Shown here in pieces: positions 15,620 through 25,418 of a stretch of 61,485 nucleotides of DNA. Under the pieces are notes generated by a model, which was not told the DNA's origin, did no database searches, and was given only the letters and a program-made list of their open reading frames with translations. A program made the translations under genes and the position numbers. The stretch's first letter is position 1; the number at the start of each line of letters is the position of its first letter. Source of the DNA: Salegentibacter lacus (GTDB lineage Bacteria; Bacteroidota; Bacteroidia; Flavobacteriales; Flavobacteriaceae); NCBI RefSeq assembly GCF_020164555.1, contig NZ_JAIQZB010000022.1:1-61485 (forward strand), given 5' to 3'.

Positions 15620-17938
15620 ATGAACAAGAAAGATCTTTCTGAATCTGATACCAGAGCAAATTTTATTGACCCAAAATTGGCTGAAAGCCTATGGGAATCT
15701 ATTCATATTGTGCGAGAATATTATTTTACCGACGGAAGAAAGTTGTTAGGAAATAAAAGGGGAAAACGGCTTTTTCTGGATTATCTTTTAAAGTTCAACA
15801 ACAAAAACCTGGCAATAGTAGAAGCAAAAAAGTTAGATGATCATCCTACTAAAGGCTTACAACAAGCGCTAGAATATGCCCAAAAGTTGAAAATTAATTT
15901 TGTATACGCCACCAATGGGAAGCGTATATACGAGTTTGACAGACAATTGGGGAAAGGCGACTATATTGAAGAATTCCCCACGCCACAAGAACTTTACGAA
16001 CGTCTTTTTGGAGAGAAAAATAAACTTAAAGAAAGACTTCATAACATTCCATTTTTATTAACTGGAAATTTTGCACCTCGCTATTATCAGGAAATTGCGG
16101 TTAATAAAGTAATGGAGCATATTTCCGATGGGCACATGCGTATGTTATTAACGCTGGCAACAGGAACAGGCAAAACCTTTATTTCCTTTCAAATTGTACA
16201 TAAATTGTTACAAGCAAAATGGAACTTGGAAGGTGATGATCGAAGACCTCGTATTTTATTTTTGGCTGATCGAAATGTTCTTGCCGATCAAGCAATCAAT
16301 ACATTCAACCCTTATGAAAAAGATGTTGTAAAAATTGATGGAGAAGAAATTCGAAAAAGAAATGGCGTAATCCCTACAAATGCTTTTATATTTTTTGCGA
16401 TCTATCAGGCTATAGCAGAACGTGAAGATATCGGTGGTTACTACAAAGAATACCCGAAAGACTTTTTTGATTTAATTGTTATTGATGAGTGCCATAGAGG
16501 AAGCGCAAACGAAGAAGGTTCCTGGCGGGCGATACTAGATCATTTTAGCCCTGCAGTACATTTGGGGTTAACCGCTACCCCAAAACGCGATGATAATATA
16601 GATACCTATAAATATTTTGGAAAGCCCATTTATGAATATTCCCTAAAAGAAGGGATTCAAGATGGATTTTTAACTCCGTATAAGGTAAAACGGGTCACGA
16701 CCAATATAGATGAATATATCCATACCAACGATAGCAAAATTATTCAAGGAGAGGTGACCAAAGACCGTTATGAGATCAGCGATTATAACAAAAGTATCAC
16801 TATCAATCAGCGTACAGATTTAGAGGCTAAAATAATTTTACAACAAATTGGGGAAATGGAGAAAACTATCGTTTTTTGCTCCAATCAGGATCACGCCTTA
16901 GATTTAAGAGACTATATAAACAAGCATAAAAAAGTTTCAGATCCGGATTATTGCGTTCGCGTTACCAGTGATGAAGGTAAAAATGGTCGCGATTTTCTGG
17001 AAGCATTCCAAGATAACGACAAAGATATACCGGTAATTTTAACTTCCTCTAAAATGCTAACTACGGGTGTTGATGCTCGTAACGTGCGCAATGTAGTCTT
17101 AACGGCTCCCATAAGTTCTATGGTAGAGTTTAAACAAATTATTGGAAGGGGAACACGTATTTTTGAAGGAAAAGATTTCTTTACCATTATTGATTTTGTT
17201 GGAGCTTCCAATTTGTTTTATGACGCTAATTGGGACGGCGAACCAGATGTTCCTTCTGATGAAGCCGAAGGGCTCGGAGAAGAAAAGAAAGTCCGAAAAA
17301 AACGTACTCAATTAGAAGCTAAAGAAGATGGTGAAGAATACCAGCGTAAGGAAAAGCTAATTGTAGATTTGTCTAACGGCAGACAATTAAAAGTTACCGA
17401 TATAGATATTCGCTATATCGATGAAAACGGAAGACCACTTACGGTAAGAGAATTTTTAGAAAAATTAATTGGAGAATTACCGGCGATTTATAAAGATGAA
17501 GCTCATTTGCGCAAAATATGGTCAAATCCAGATACCCGTGCCGATTTACTGGCTAAACTGGGGGATTTAGGTTTCGATAACGCCCAGCTAAATGATTTGC
17601 GGGATATGATTGCTTCTCCAGATTGTGATATTTTTGATGTCTTATCACATATTTCTTTTTCTTCAGAATTAATGACCCGGAAGCAACGTGTTAAATTTGT
17701 AAAAGATGATGTGCAATTTTTTGAAGTCTATAAAAACCTGGAAGCCAAAGATTTTTTGGAGTTCATTCTAAAACATTATGAAGAATATGGAATTGAAGAA
17801 TTGCAACGCGATAAACTGGGAGATTTGGTAAAGCTAAAACTAGGCACATCAAAAGATGCCAAAACAGCCTTTGGGGATATGAAAACACTTCTAGGGGCCT
17901 ATTACAAACTACAAGAAAATATTTATAGAGCGGGATAG
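15620..17938 (+). CDS. hsdR: Type I restriction enzyme, R subunit
   Basis: 772 residues. N-terminal PD-(D/E)XK nuclease: D54 and E68-x-K70 (LAIVEAKK). DEAD-type translocase: ATGTGKT (180-186), VIDECHRGS (about 290), LTATPKR, and QIIGRGTRIFEGKDF near 500. The C-terminal third matches the region that binds the methylase. Together with HsdM and HsdS it cleaves unmethylated DNA after translocation. It is first in a compact hsdR-hsdM-hsdS operon; its length is at the short end of the family, like the EcoEI-type enzymes. Confidence 0.95.
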   Translation: MNKKDLSESDTRANFIDPKLAESLWESIHIVREYYFTDGRKLLGNKRGKRLFLDYLLKFNNKNLAIVEAKKLDDHPTKGLQQALEYAQKLKINFVYATNGKRIYEFDRQLGKGDYIEEFPTPQELYERLFGEKNKLKERLHNIPFLLTGNFAPRYYQEIAVNKVMEHISDGHMRMLLTLATGTGKTFISFQIVHKLLQAKWNLEGDDRRPRILFLADRNVLADQAINTFNPYEKDVVKIDGEEIRKRNGVIPTNAFIFFAIYQAIAEREDIGGYYKEYPKDFFDLIVIDECHRGSANEEGSWRAILDHFSPAVHLGLTATPKRDDNIDTYKYFGKPIYEYSLKEGIQDGFLTPYKVKRVTTNIDEYIHTNDSKIIQGEVTKDRYEISDYNKSITINQRTDLEAKIILQQIGEMEKTIVFCSNQDHALDLRDYINKHKKVSDPDYCVRVTSDEGKNGRDFLEAFQDNDKDIPVILTSSKMLTTGVDARNVRNVVLTAPISSMVEFKQIIGRGTRIFEGKDFFTIIDFVGASNLFYDANWDGEPDVPSDEAEGLGEEKKVRKKRTQLEAKEDGEEYQRKEKLIVDLSNGRQLKVTDIDIRYIDENGRPLTVREFLEKLIGELPAIYKDEAHLRKIWSNPDTRADLLAKLGDLGFDNAQLNDLRDMIASPDCDIFDVLSHISFSSELMTRKQRVKFVKDDVQFFEVYKNLEAKDFLEFILKHYEEYGIEELQRDKLGDLVKLKLGTSKDAKTAFGDMKTLLGAYYKLQENIYRAG

Positions 17939-17965
17939 ACTTCCGCAGAAAAGATTAACATATCA

Positions 17966-19486
17966 ATGAGCATACAAAACAGTATCGATAGAATTACCGA
18001 TATATTACGTCGTGACGACGGTATATCTGGTGCAATGCACTATACCGAGCAAATTTCCTGGGTTCTATTTCTAAAATTCTTAAATGATTACGAAGACAAT
18101 AGAGCAGATGAAGCTTTTTTAGAAGGAAAAGATTATAATTATGTACTTCGGAAAGATTTACGCTGGAATGAATGGGCGTCACCAAAAGATGAAAATGGAA
18201 AGTTAGATGTGAAACGAGCACTAACCGGAGACGATCTCATAGAATTTGTGAACAATACTTTCTTTCCGTATTTAAAAGCTTTTAAAAGCTCTACTAACGA
18301 TCCTAAAACCTTAACCTATAAAATAGGTGCCATCTTTGAATATCTCGATAACCGTATAGCCAGCGGACATACCTTGCGTGAGGTTTTGGATATTATTGAT
18401 GGATTAGATTTTCAAAGTAGTGATGAATTGTTTGAACTTTCACAGGTCTACGAAACTCTGTTAAAAAGTATGGGGAGTGACGGCGGTAACTCTGGTGAGT
18501 TCTATACCCCACGGGCAATTATTAAAGCTATGGTAGAAACCACGCATATTGAAGTTGGCGATACCATTTATGATGGTGCTGCAGGTAGTGGTGGTTTTCT
18601 CGTAGAAGCTTTCGATTTCCTGACTGCAGGAAAAAAGAAAGAAAAACTCTCGGCTCAAGAATGGAAAACCATACAGAATGATACATTCTTTGGGCAAGAA
18701 AAAACCAGTCTGGGTTATGTGATGGGGATGATGAATATGATTCTGCACGGTATTGAAAGTCCCAATGTTTATAAAGGGAACACCTTAACACAGAATATTC
18801 GTGATTACCAGGAGAAAGACCGGCACGATGTAATTTTGGCAAATCCACCCTTTGGAGGAAAGGAAAAGAAACAAATACAGCAAAATTTTCCGGTAGAAAG
18901 CAATGCTACTGAAATTTTATTCTTACAGCATTTTATGAAGATGCTGAAATTAGAAGGTCGTGCGGCCATAGTTATTCCGGAAGGAGTTCTGTTTCAAACC
19001 AACAATGCTTTTACTAGGGTAAAACAAACCTTATTGGAAAATTATAATGTACACACTATTTTGAGTTTACCCAGTGGTGTGTTTTTACCCTACAGTGGTG
19101 TAAAAACCAATGTTCTTTATTTTGATAGGAAAGGCGCCACCAGTGATATTTGGTATTACGATGTAACACCACCCTATAAGCTCACCAAAAATAAACCCAT
19201 CGCATACGAGCATCTTAAAGAGTTTGTCCACCTTTTCCATCACCCGGAGGAACGCAATAAAACTAACGCTAAACTTCCAGTTTCTTCGAACGGAGTTGAG
19301 AAGGAATGTAACAACTGGACAGTGAACGTAGCTGAAATAAAAGACTATGATCTTAGCGCCAAAAACCCGCATAAAGTAGTAGAAGTGGTACATAAAACGC
19401 CAAAGGAACTACTGACTTCCTTTAAACAGAATGACAAGGAAATAAACTCATTAATGAACCAAATAAAAAGTTTGATTGATGGGTAA
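17966..19486 (+). CDS. hsdM: Type I modification methylase, M subunit
   Basis: 506 residues. It has the N-terminal helical HsdM domain and the N6-adenine methylase core: FYTPRAIIKAMVE (179-191), SAM-binding DGAAGSGGF (203-211) and catalytic NPPF (293-296). It methylates the recognition site defined by HsdS and forms the core of the restriction complex. It starts 27 nt after hsdR and its last 8 nt overlap hsdS. Confidence 0.96.
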   Translation: MSIQNSIDRITDILRRDDGISGAMHYTEQISWVLFLKFLNDYEDNRADEAFLEGKDYNYVLRKDLRWNEWASPKDENGKLDVKRALTGDDLIEFVNNTFFPYLKAFKSSTNDPKTLTYKIGAIFEYLDNRIASGHTLREVLDIIDGLDFQSSDELFELSQVYETLLKSMGSDGGNSGEFYTPRAIIKAMVETTHIEVGDTIYDGAAGSGGFLVEAFDFLTAGKKKEKLSAQEWKTIQNDTFFGQEKTSLGYVMGMMNMILHGIESPNVYKGNTLTQNIRDYQEKDRHDVILANPPFGGKEKKQIQQNFPVESNATEILFLQHFMKMLKLEGRAAIVIPEGVLFQTNNAFTRVKQTLLENYNVHTILSLPSGVFLPYSGVKTNVLYFDRKGATSDIWYYDVTPPYKLTKNKPIAYEHLKEFVHLFHHPEERNKTNAKLPVSSNGVEKECNNWTVNVAEIKDYDLSAKNPHKVVEVVHKTPKELLTSFKQNDKEINSLMNQIKSLIDG

Positions 19487-20648
19487 ATGGCAAAAAAAAG
19501 CAATAAGTGAGGTTTATGATGTAAGAGATGGAACTCACGATAGCCCAAAATATTTAAAGGAAGGATACCCCTTAGTAACTTCAAAGAATTTAAAGAATAA
19601 TGAAATTGAATTATCGAACGTAAAATATATTTCCCAAGATGATTATGATTCTATTAATAAGAGAAGTAATGTTGAAATAGGAGATGTCCTATTCGCAATG
19701 ATCGGAACTATCGGCAATCCTGTTTTAATTAAAGAAGAACCAAACTATGCCATTAAAAATGTTGCTTTATTTAAAAAGAAGGATGTAAATCAAGACTCGA
19801 AGTTTTTGACTTATTACTTGGGTTTTGAGAAGACTATAGAAAAAATGACTTCTGAAGCAAGAGGTGCAACACAAAAATTTGTGGGATTGACATATCTACG
19901 AGATTTCAAAATACCCCTCCCATCGTTACCAGAACAAATAAGCATAGTCGCCAAATTAGATGGATTATTTGAGAAGATAGATCGAGCAATTGGTTTGTTA
20001 AAAGAAAACATAGCACACACAGACGATTTAATGGGTAGTATGTTGGATGGTTTATTTGATAAAATTTACGCAAACTATAAAACTGTTCCACTACTAAAGC
20101 ACGTTGATTTTGTTGGTGGATCTCAGCCGCCTAAAAGTTCATTTTCATATGAAAAGAAAGAAGGTTACGTAAGATTAATTCAAATTAGGGATTACAAAAG
20201 CGATAAACATTTAGTTTATATAAAAGAGGATAGTACAAAGAAATTTTGCGAAGAAGATGATGTGATGATTGGAAGATATGGGCCACCTGTTTTTCAAATC
20301 CTGAGAGGAATAAAAGGAGCATATAATGTTGCATTAATGAAAGCAATTCCAGATGAAGAGGTTATCATAAAAGACTACTTGTATTATTTCTTGATGAATG
20401 GAAAAATCCAGAATTATATTATTTCTATATCTCAGCGTTCAGCAGGACAATCAGGAGTTAACAAAAAAGCACTCGAAGCTTATGAAATAGCAATTCCTCC
20501 AATGGAAGTTCAGAAAAAAATTGTTGCTATTATTAAGGCAGCTATTCCAAAGATTAATAAAACTCAAAACTTAACAAGACAAAATTTAGAAAATTTAAAA
20601 GCTTTAAAGAACAGTTTGTTGGATCAGGCATTTAAAGGGGAGTTGTAA
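19479..20648 (+). CDS. hsdS: Type I specificity subunit
   Basis: 389 residues from the ATG at 19479; a TTG one codon earlier is less likely. Two target-recognition domains (about 5-155 and 195-340) are each followed by a conserved helical spacer: LPEQISIVAKLDGLFEKIDR near 150, and MEVQKKIVAIIKAAIPKI near 350, then the closing LLDQAFKGEL. It determines the bipartite recognition sequence. The two halves are not obviously duplicated, so the target should be asymmetric. No inverted second hsdS copy is present, so I see no sign of shuffling. Confidence 0.93.
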   Translation: MGKWQKKAISEVYDVRDGTHDSPKYLKEGYPLVTSKNLKNNEIELSNVKYISQDDYDSINKRSNVEIGDVLFAMIGTIGNPVLIKEEPNYAIKNVALFKKKDVNQDSKFLTYYLGFEKTIEKMTSEARGATQKFVGLTYLRDFKIPLPSLPEQISIVAKLDGLFEKIDRAIGLLKENIAHTDDLMGSMLDGLFDKIYANYKTVPLLKHVDFVGGSQPPKSSFSYEKKEGYVRLIQIRDYKSDKHLVYIKEDSTKKFCEEDDVMIGRYGPPVFQILRGIKGAYNVALMKAIPDEEVIIKDYLYYFLMNGKIQNYIISISQRSAGQSGVNKKALEAYEIAIPPMEVQKKIVAIIKAAIPKINKTQNLTRQNLENLKALKNSLLDQAFKGEL

Positions 20649-20650
20649 TT

Positions 20651-21823
20651 ATGGATATCACAAAACTAGAAACCTTACTCGCAGACTCCCGTGAAATTGT
20701 AAATGAGCACCAGAAAAATATTATAGAAAAAGGAGAGGACTTTAATGTTTTTTCAATTCTGGATTTGGAGACAAGTGAAACTAAAACACATTCTAAATTT
20801 TTAGTGGCTCTATTAGATCCAAAAGGAAATCATTACTACAAAGAGAAATTCTTAGCCTTATTCCTTGAAGAAATCGGGTATTACAAAGAAAGAAATTTAA
20901 GCTCCGCTAGAGTAGAAACAGAATATTATTTAGGTAAAATCTCAAAAGGTTATAAAAGCGGGGGTTCCATAGATATTTTAATCACATTTCCTTCGGGAAA
21001 GGCTATAGCTATTGAAAATAAAATTAATGCAAAAGATCAAAAAAATCAATTATATAGATATAGCCAATTTAAAGGTGGTGACTGTTCATTATACTATTTA
21101 AATCTTTTTGGAAAGTCTCCCTCAAAAAAGAGTCTTCACACTTTGACAAATTCAGATTTTGAAATTATTTCCTACAATAATCAAATTTTAAAGTGGTTAG
21201 AAAAGTGTCTTTATATAACTAAAGATGGTTCTATATTGCAAAATGCCATTAAGCAATATCAGATTTTAATAAAAAACCTTACAAATACTATGGAAAAACC
21301 ATTAGAGGATAATTTAAATAACCTTATAGCAAACAATCTCGAAGAGGCAAAGTACATCAATGCTCATTATCAAAAAACAGTAGATGGTATAAGAGAAAAA
21401 TTCAGATTTGCGGTTATGGATAAATTAAATAGTATGCCACTGGTGGTTAAAGCTAATCTTGGCAATAAAATTCATTACAATCATTCTCAAATATGGCTAA
21501 GTTCAGATACACTAGATAGAAAAGGAGTGAAATTTGGTATAGAATCTTTTTCCGGAAAAGGTCATAAGAATGGCCGTATTTTTATAGGAATCTTCGATGT
21601 AAAAAACAATTATAGCCCTAAAAGGGATGGAGATTATAGATTAAGTGCATATTGGCCTATAGTTAGTGATATTAATACTCCAGATAATAATCCTCTAAAT
21701 TTATCAAGCACTAAAATTTTGGAAGGTTTAAGTACTGATAAGATTTATTTTGAAAAAATGCTAAATGAACTTACAAAGCAAACTAAAGCATTTATAGAAG
21801 CCTATTATTCTGAAATAACTTAA
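20651..21823 (+). CDS. PD-(D/E)XK nuclease-family protein
   Basis: 390 residues. The nuclease core is visible: E90, D108 in GSIDILITF, and E122-N-K124 in IAIENKI, followed by a glutamine/tyrosine helix (QLYRYSQF), the pattern of the PDDEXK_4 group. It starts 2 nt after hsdS, so it is in the same operon. Such nucleases often accompany Bacteroidota type I systems and may be an extra effector or an independent defence gene. The C-terminal half (from about 200) is unassigned. Confidence 0.8.
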   Translation: MDITKLETLLADSREIVNEHQKNIIEKGEDFNVFSILDLETSETKTHSKFLVALLDPKGNHYYKEKFLALFLEEIGYYKERNLSSARVETEYYLGKISKGYKSGGSIDILITFPSGKAIAIENKINAKDQKNQLYRYSQFKGGDCSLYYLNLFGKSPSKKSLHTLTNSDFEIISYNNQILKWLEKCLYITKDGSILQNAIKQYQILIKNLTNTMEKPLEDNLNNLIANNLEEAKYINAHYQKTVDGIREKFRFAVMDKLNSMPLVVKANLGNKIHYNHSQIWLSSDTLDRKGVKFGIESFSGKGHKNGRIFIGIFDVKNNYSPKRDGDYRLSAYWPIVSDINTPDNNPLNLSSTKILEGLSTDKIYFEKMLNELTKQTKAFIEAYYSEIT

Positions 21824-21868
21824 ACAAAAGCATACCACCATAACAACCATTTTAAAAAACAGTTTTTA

Positions 21869-22129
21869 ATGAATAAAGAAGAATATAGCTATATTATCGT
21901 TGAGAGTTACAAACCAGAAATAAATAGAGGCTACCACGGTGAAATTCATATTAAACCAATAGCAGGGCAAGAACCTTTTACAGAAGATATGCACGTAGAA
22001 TGTAATAAGGTTTTAAGTAACGAATATGACCTGGGAACTAGATTCAAAATTAAAGCAAAAATTACAAGTAGAGAAGGTAGCAAACCTTTTGCCTATAGTC
22101 ATTATAAATGGCCATTTGAGGTTTTGTAA
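21869..22129 (+). CDS. Small unknown protein in the defence operon
   Basis: 86 residues, beta-rich (YSYIIVESYKPEI, GEIHIKPIAGQEP, FKIKAKITSRE), no signal peptide or membrane segment. It has the feel of a small single-domain beta protein. It follows the nuclease gene by 45 nt, so it is probably the last gene of the restriction operon. No family recognised. Confidence 0.55.
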   Translation: MNKEEYSYIIVESYKPEINRGYHGEIHIKPIAGQEPFTEDMHVECNKVLSNEYDLGTRFKIKAKITSREGSKPFAYSHYKWPFEVL

Positions 22130-22156
22130 CTAAAACCGTAAGTTTACAGATTATAT

Positions 22157-22476
22157 GGGCCAGAAGGTCGGAATGTTACGTTTTATTCAGTAATACCAAT
22201 TAAGATATACGTTAGTTGGGAAGGATGATACCATTCTCCAAATAATTTCCCAGAAATGTGAGAACATTGGAGGAGGTTGATAACAGTGTAATAACTGTTA
22301 GCTTCCTGAAGTTGTATTTGCTGTAAAGTGATTTGAGCATTGTTAAGATGTTTAAGAACCTAAATACAAAGATAACAATTTCTATACCTGAAAAGAGTAG
22401 CGTCGCAATAGCTCAAAAGAGTGAAAGCTTCGAGAGGCATGTACATTCTAAACCTGCTACTATTAGTATCTGGCCC
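22157..22476 (+). ncRNA. Structured RNA upstream of the reverse transcriptase
   Basis: The 358-nt gap before the RT gene has no open frame but strong structure. GGGCCAGA (22157-22164) pairs perfectly with TCTGGCCC (22469-22476), closing a 320-nt domain followed by a U-run. Inside are hairpins TGGGAA-TTCCCA (22217-22252), AATGT-GAGA-ACATT (22255-22268), TAACAGT-ACTGTTA (22281-22300, extended by AGGAGG-CTTCCT) and AGTAGC-GCTACT (22396-22461). This matches the arrangement of defence RTs that copy a partner RNA. Exact ends are inferred. Confidence 0.75.
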
Positions 22477-22487
22477 TATTTTTAACT

Positions 22488-24017
22488 ATGGAAACAGCAG
22501 ACTGGTTTAAATTAAAACGATACCCACATATCGAGGAGCAATTGACCCTAAAAGATTATCAGTGGGTCAAAAAGTATGTTGAAACTCCAGAGAAAATTAG
22601 AAAACATAGTTTCCTTCCTCTAATCCATAAATGTATTGTTTCCAGAAAATATCGTGCTGATTTCTCCAGCCCTTTTAAAACTAAAAAAGGTGAACGTAAG
22701 CGAATCATAGGAAACCCCAAAATAAGACATATATATTATGCCTCACATTTAGACTCTATCGTCTTCTCTTACTATAATCACCTAATCAATAATAGCTATG
22801 AAGATTTAATTCGCACTAAAAACTTTAATAAAAGTATTGTAGCATATCGCAAATTACCTGTAGCACCTGGTTCGGATAATAACAAATGTAATATTGATTT
22901 TGCCAAAAGCACCTTTGAATTTATCAAAGCGAACAGGCAAAAAAAGCTATCTGCAATTGTTGCAGATGTAACCTCATTCTTTGACAATTTAGATCATAAA
23001 ATCTTAAAAAAACAATGGTCAACGGTGCTTGGCGAAAAAACACTCCCTAAACATCATTATAATGTATTTAAAGCCTTAACTAGATTAAAATATGTGGAAG
23101 GAGATCAATTATTTGATGCATATGGCCAAACTATGCTTGTGGAAAGAGGTGTCCCAAACTCTTCTACTAAGAAACAATTAAAGCGTGTTCAAATTAAATC
23201 CAGCTCTTATTTCAAAGAGAAAAATGCGGTAGCTTTCTGCACCAAAGATGAATTTTTATCTAATAATTTGAATTTAGTTATATCTGCAAATAACAAAAAA
23301 GGAATTCCGCAAGGAAGTCCTATAAGTGCTACATTAGCCAATGTATACATGTTAGATTTTGACCAGGAAGTTTACAACAAGGTTGAATCTGTTAATGGAT
23401 ATTACCAAAGATATAGTGATGATTTAATTATCATTTGTGAGCAGCAGTTTGAAGATGATATTTTAAATTTTATAAGGAATCAGATCAAAAATTTAGCTAA
23501 GCTCCAAATACAGCCTAAAAAGACTGCGTTATATAGGTTTGAAGGGATTAACGGTTCTTTTAAAGGGTTTAAAATAGATGAAGACACCAAGGCTCCTAAT
23601 TACGGTAAAACCCTTGAATATTTAGGCTTTTCATTTGACGGTCAGCGAGTATTAATTAAGGATGCTGGTTTTTCTAAGTATTATAGATCGATGAAAAGAT
23701 CATTTAAAAAATCAACTTCCTTAGCTATTAATAGTAAAAATCCGGATAACAGAATTTTTAAATCTAGATTATATAAGCGCTTTACCCATAAAGGTGCCAA
23801 AAGGAGAAAATTATATCATCCATCCAAAAATGATCCAACTAAGTATATAGAAACTAGAAAGTATGATTGGGGAAATTATTTAAGTTATGTTTATAAGGCA
23901 AATGAAGCGATGAAACCAATTAATGAGTCCGATGTTATAAAAAGACAAAGTAGAAAATTTTGGAGAAGATTTCATCAACTAATGATGTTTCATGAAAGTA
24001 GATTGAATAGAAATTAA
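22488..24017 (+). CDS. Defence-type reverse transcriptase
   Basis: 509 residues. RT motifs: D160 in ADVTSFFDNLDH, GIPQGSPIS (272-280), and catalytic YSDD (309-312). It lacks the maturase and HNH regions of group II intron proteins, and the long N-terminal part (WFKLKRYPHI, HSFLPLIHKCI) is typical of the UG/DRT antiviral group. The C-terminal 110 residues are basic and unassigned. A closed structured RNA sits 11 nt upstream, which in DRT2 and DRT9 systems is the template. I cannot choose the class from sequence alone. It lies beside type I restriction genes. Confidence 0.88.
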   Translation: METADWFKLKRYPHIEEQLTLKDYQWVKKYVETPEKIRKHSFLPLIHKCIVSRKYRADFSSPFKTKKGERKRIIGNPKIRHIYYASHLDSIVFSYYNHLINNSYEDLIRTKNFNKSIVAYRKLPVAPGSDNNKCNIDFAKSTFEFIKANRQKKLSAIVADVTSFFDNLDHKILKKQWSTVLGEKTLPKHHYNVFKALTRLKYVEGDQLFDAYGQTMLVERGVPNSSTKKQLKRVQIKSSSYFKEKNAVAFCTKDEFLSNNLNLVISANNKKGIPQGSPISATLANVYMLDFDQEVYNKVESVNGYYQRYSDDLIIICEQQFEDDILNFIRNQIKNLAKLQIQPKKTALYRFEGINGSFKGFKIDEDTKAPNYGKTLEYLGFSFDGQRVLIKDAGFSKYYRSMKRSFKKSTSLAINSKNPDNRIFKSRLYKRFTHKGAKRRKLYHPSKNDPTKYIETRKYDWGNYLSYVYKANEAMKPINESDVIKRQSRKFWRRFHQLMMFHESRLNRN

Positions 24018-24173
24018 AAATATTGTTTACTTCAAATTTTCAATTTGCAAAAGCTTCAACTATTGAATTATATAAAAACGGAGAAACCAAGGCTGTTAAA
24101 AACAAAAAAGCCTTGAAAATCATACGATTAACAAGACTTTAAGTACTCGGGATAGGGCAGCTTCCTCATTGAT
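24018..24173. other. Spacer after the reverse transcriptase
   Basis: Contains the stem CAAGGCT (24088-24094) with AGCCTTG (24109-24115). The RT frame stays open after its TAA for another 40 codons (ELYKNGETKAVKNKKALK), which looks like part of a lost gene or of a 3' RNA structure. Confidence 0.35.
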
Positions 24174-24536
24174 TTAGAAAGGCGCCTTCTCCCCCATTCC
24201 AATTTCTGTTACTTTCCAACTTCCATTTTCCTTGATCAGTTTAAAGGTTTCCGGATTTTCCTCGTAATTCGTTTGAAACTGAACCCAGGAAATATCTCCG
24301 TTTTCGGTTTCCTGAAGAACATTAAAATTAGAATTTTCATCCTCAGCCGCCGGGAACATATCCTGGATATTCATAAAGGCCTGATAGCTTTCTTCTGTTG
24401 TATATTCTTTCAAGGTTGGAAGATCCTTTTCATAAAAACTTTCCACCACTATTTTGGCGGTTTCGGCAGGGGATTTCTCCGCTTCGGAACACGCAATAAA
24501 GATGACTAAAACTGCCATTAACAAGATTCTTTTCAT
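24174..24536 (-). CDS. DUF4878-like lipoprotein at the end of the tra operon
   Basis: 120 residues. Lipoprotein signal with cysteine in IFIACSEAE. The mature part has an NTF2-like pattern: AETAKIVVESFYEKDLPTLK, then WVQFQTNYEENPETFKLIKE, then GSWKVTEIG at the end, as in DUF4878 proteins. It starts 8 nt downstream of traN in the same direction, so it is probably transcribed with the mating genes. It might act in surface or entry exclusion, but that is only context. Confidence 0.7.
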   Translation of the reverse strand: MKRILLMAVLVIFIACSEAEKSPAETAKIVVESFYEKDLPTLKEYTTEESYQAFMNIQDMFPAAEDENSNFNVLQETENGDISWVQFQTNYEENPETFKLIKENGSWKVTEIGMGEKAPF

Positions 24537-24543
24537 AGTTATT

Positions 24544-25404
24544 TCAATTAGGGTTATTTATAAATCTCTTTTTTATTTTAAGTTTTATATCGCGTTCGCC
24601 TTGCTGCTCTTTTAGGTCTATTACCACAATCTTATCTTCAGCAATAGAGAATTTGGGCAGCACATAAACAAATCGACTTGTCTTTTTCTGAGGAATTATT
24701 TCCGGCACCAGATATTTATATACTGGAGAAACAGGCAGTTTCTGGATTGATTTCTTCCTTCCCTGTTTTCTTGTTTCCACAGAAATATTTAAAAATGCCG
24801 GTTCGTAATCTATGGGAGAATTATTATTAATTTCCAGCACAAAATACAATTCCGAATTGTGGAACACTATATTTTGAACCTTCAGCTCCACTCCATCTTT
24901 GCGCTTTCTTAGCTTGCCAATTCTTTGTTTGCTTCTTAATAAATGTGAACTAAAATCCTGGTAATAGGTATCTTTATCTGCTAATTCTTTTTCAGCTTTA
25001 GGGTCTGAAAAAAATGCCTGGTCATCAATGAGTTTTTCAGGAAGACCTGGAATCTCATTTCCGATTTTACCGGTTTCTGCTATAAAATAGTTTAGCTTTT
25101 CCAGCTCTTCGGAGTACTTTACAATATACGAAAAAATTGAACCGGTTGCACTGATAACCAGCAAATTACTCGCCTCTCCCGGAATAGCCTGAAGCAATCC
25201 CAGGTGTTGTTCTTTTTCTCTGTTGTAGGTGAATACAAAATTCTCTGAACCTGTTATCCCCTGCCGAATTGGTTCCGGGAAAATAAGGGCTACATTCATT
25301 CTATCGTTGGCATAGATGGTATCTAAATCTATGTTGTTCTCCTGGGCCATTCCCTTTACAAAAGCGGCCATTACGAATACGAAAATCCAAATCTGCTTTC
25401 TCAT
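24544..25404 (-). CDS. traN: Conjugative transfer protein TraN
   Basis: 286 residues with a signal peptide (ending KGMAQ) and the TraN/DUF4138 layout: an N-terminal strand with VALIFPEPIRQGITGSENF and NLLVISATGSIFSYIVKY, and a C-terminal domain with LKVQNIVFHNSELYFVLEI. It is a periplasmic/outer-membrane component of the CTnDOT-type mating channel, the counterpart of VirB9. It is preceded by traM with a 14-nt gap. Confidence 0.9.
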   Translation of the reverse strand: MRKQIWIFVFVMAAFVKGMAQENNIDLDTIYANDRMNVALIFPEPIRQGITGSENFVFTYNREKEQHLGLLQAIPGEASNLLVISATGSIFSYIVKYSEELEKLNYFIAETGKIGNEIPGLPEKLIDDQAFFSDPKAEKELADKDTYYQDFSSHLLRSKQRIGKLRKRKDGVELKVQNIVFHNSELYFVLEINNNSPIDYEPAFLNISVETRKQGRKKSIQKLPVSPVYKYLVPEIIPQKKTSRFVYVLPKFSIAEDKIVVIDLKEQQGERDIKLKIKKRFINNPN

Positions 25405-25418
25405 AATTTCTATTGCTT

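Noticed and set aside
22488-24017. Reverse transcriptase as a group II intron protein
   Set aside because: No maturase or HNH domain, no intron 5' or domain V sequence beside it; the intron fragment at 34.8 kb is on the other strand and far away.
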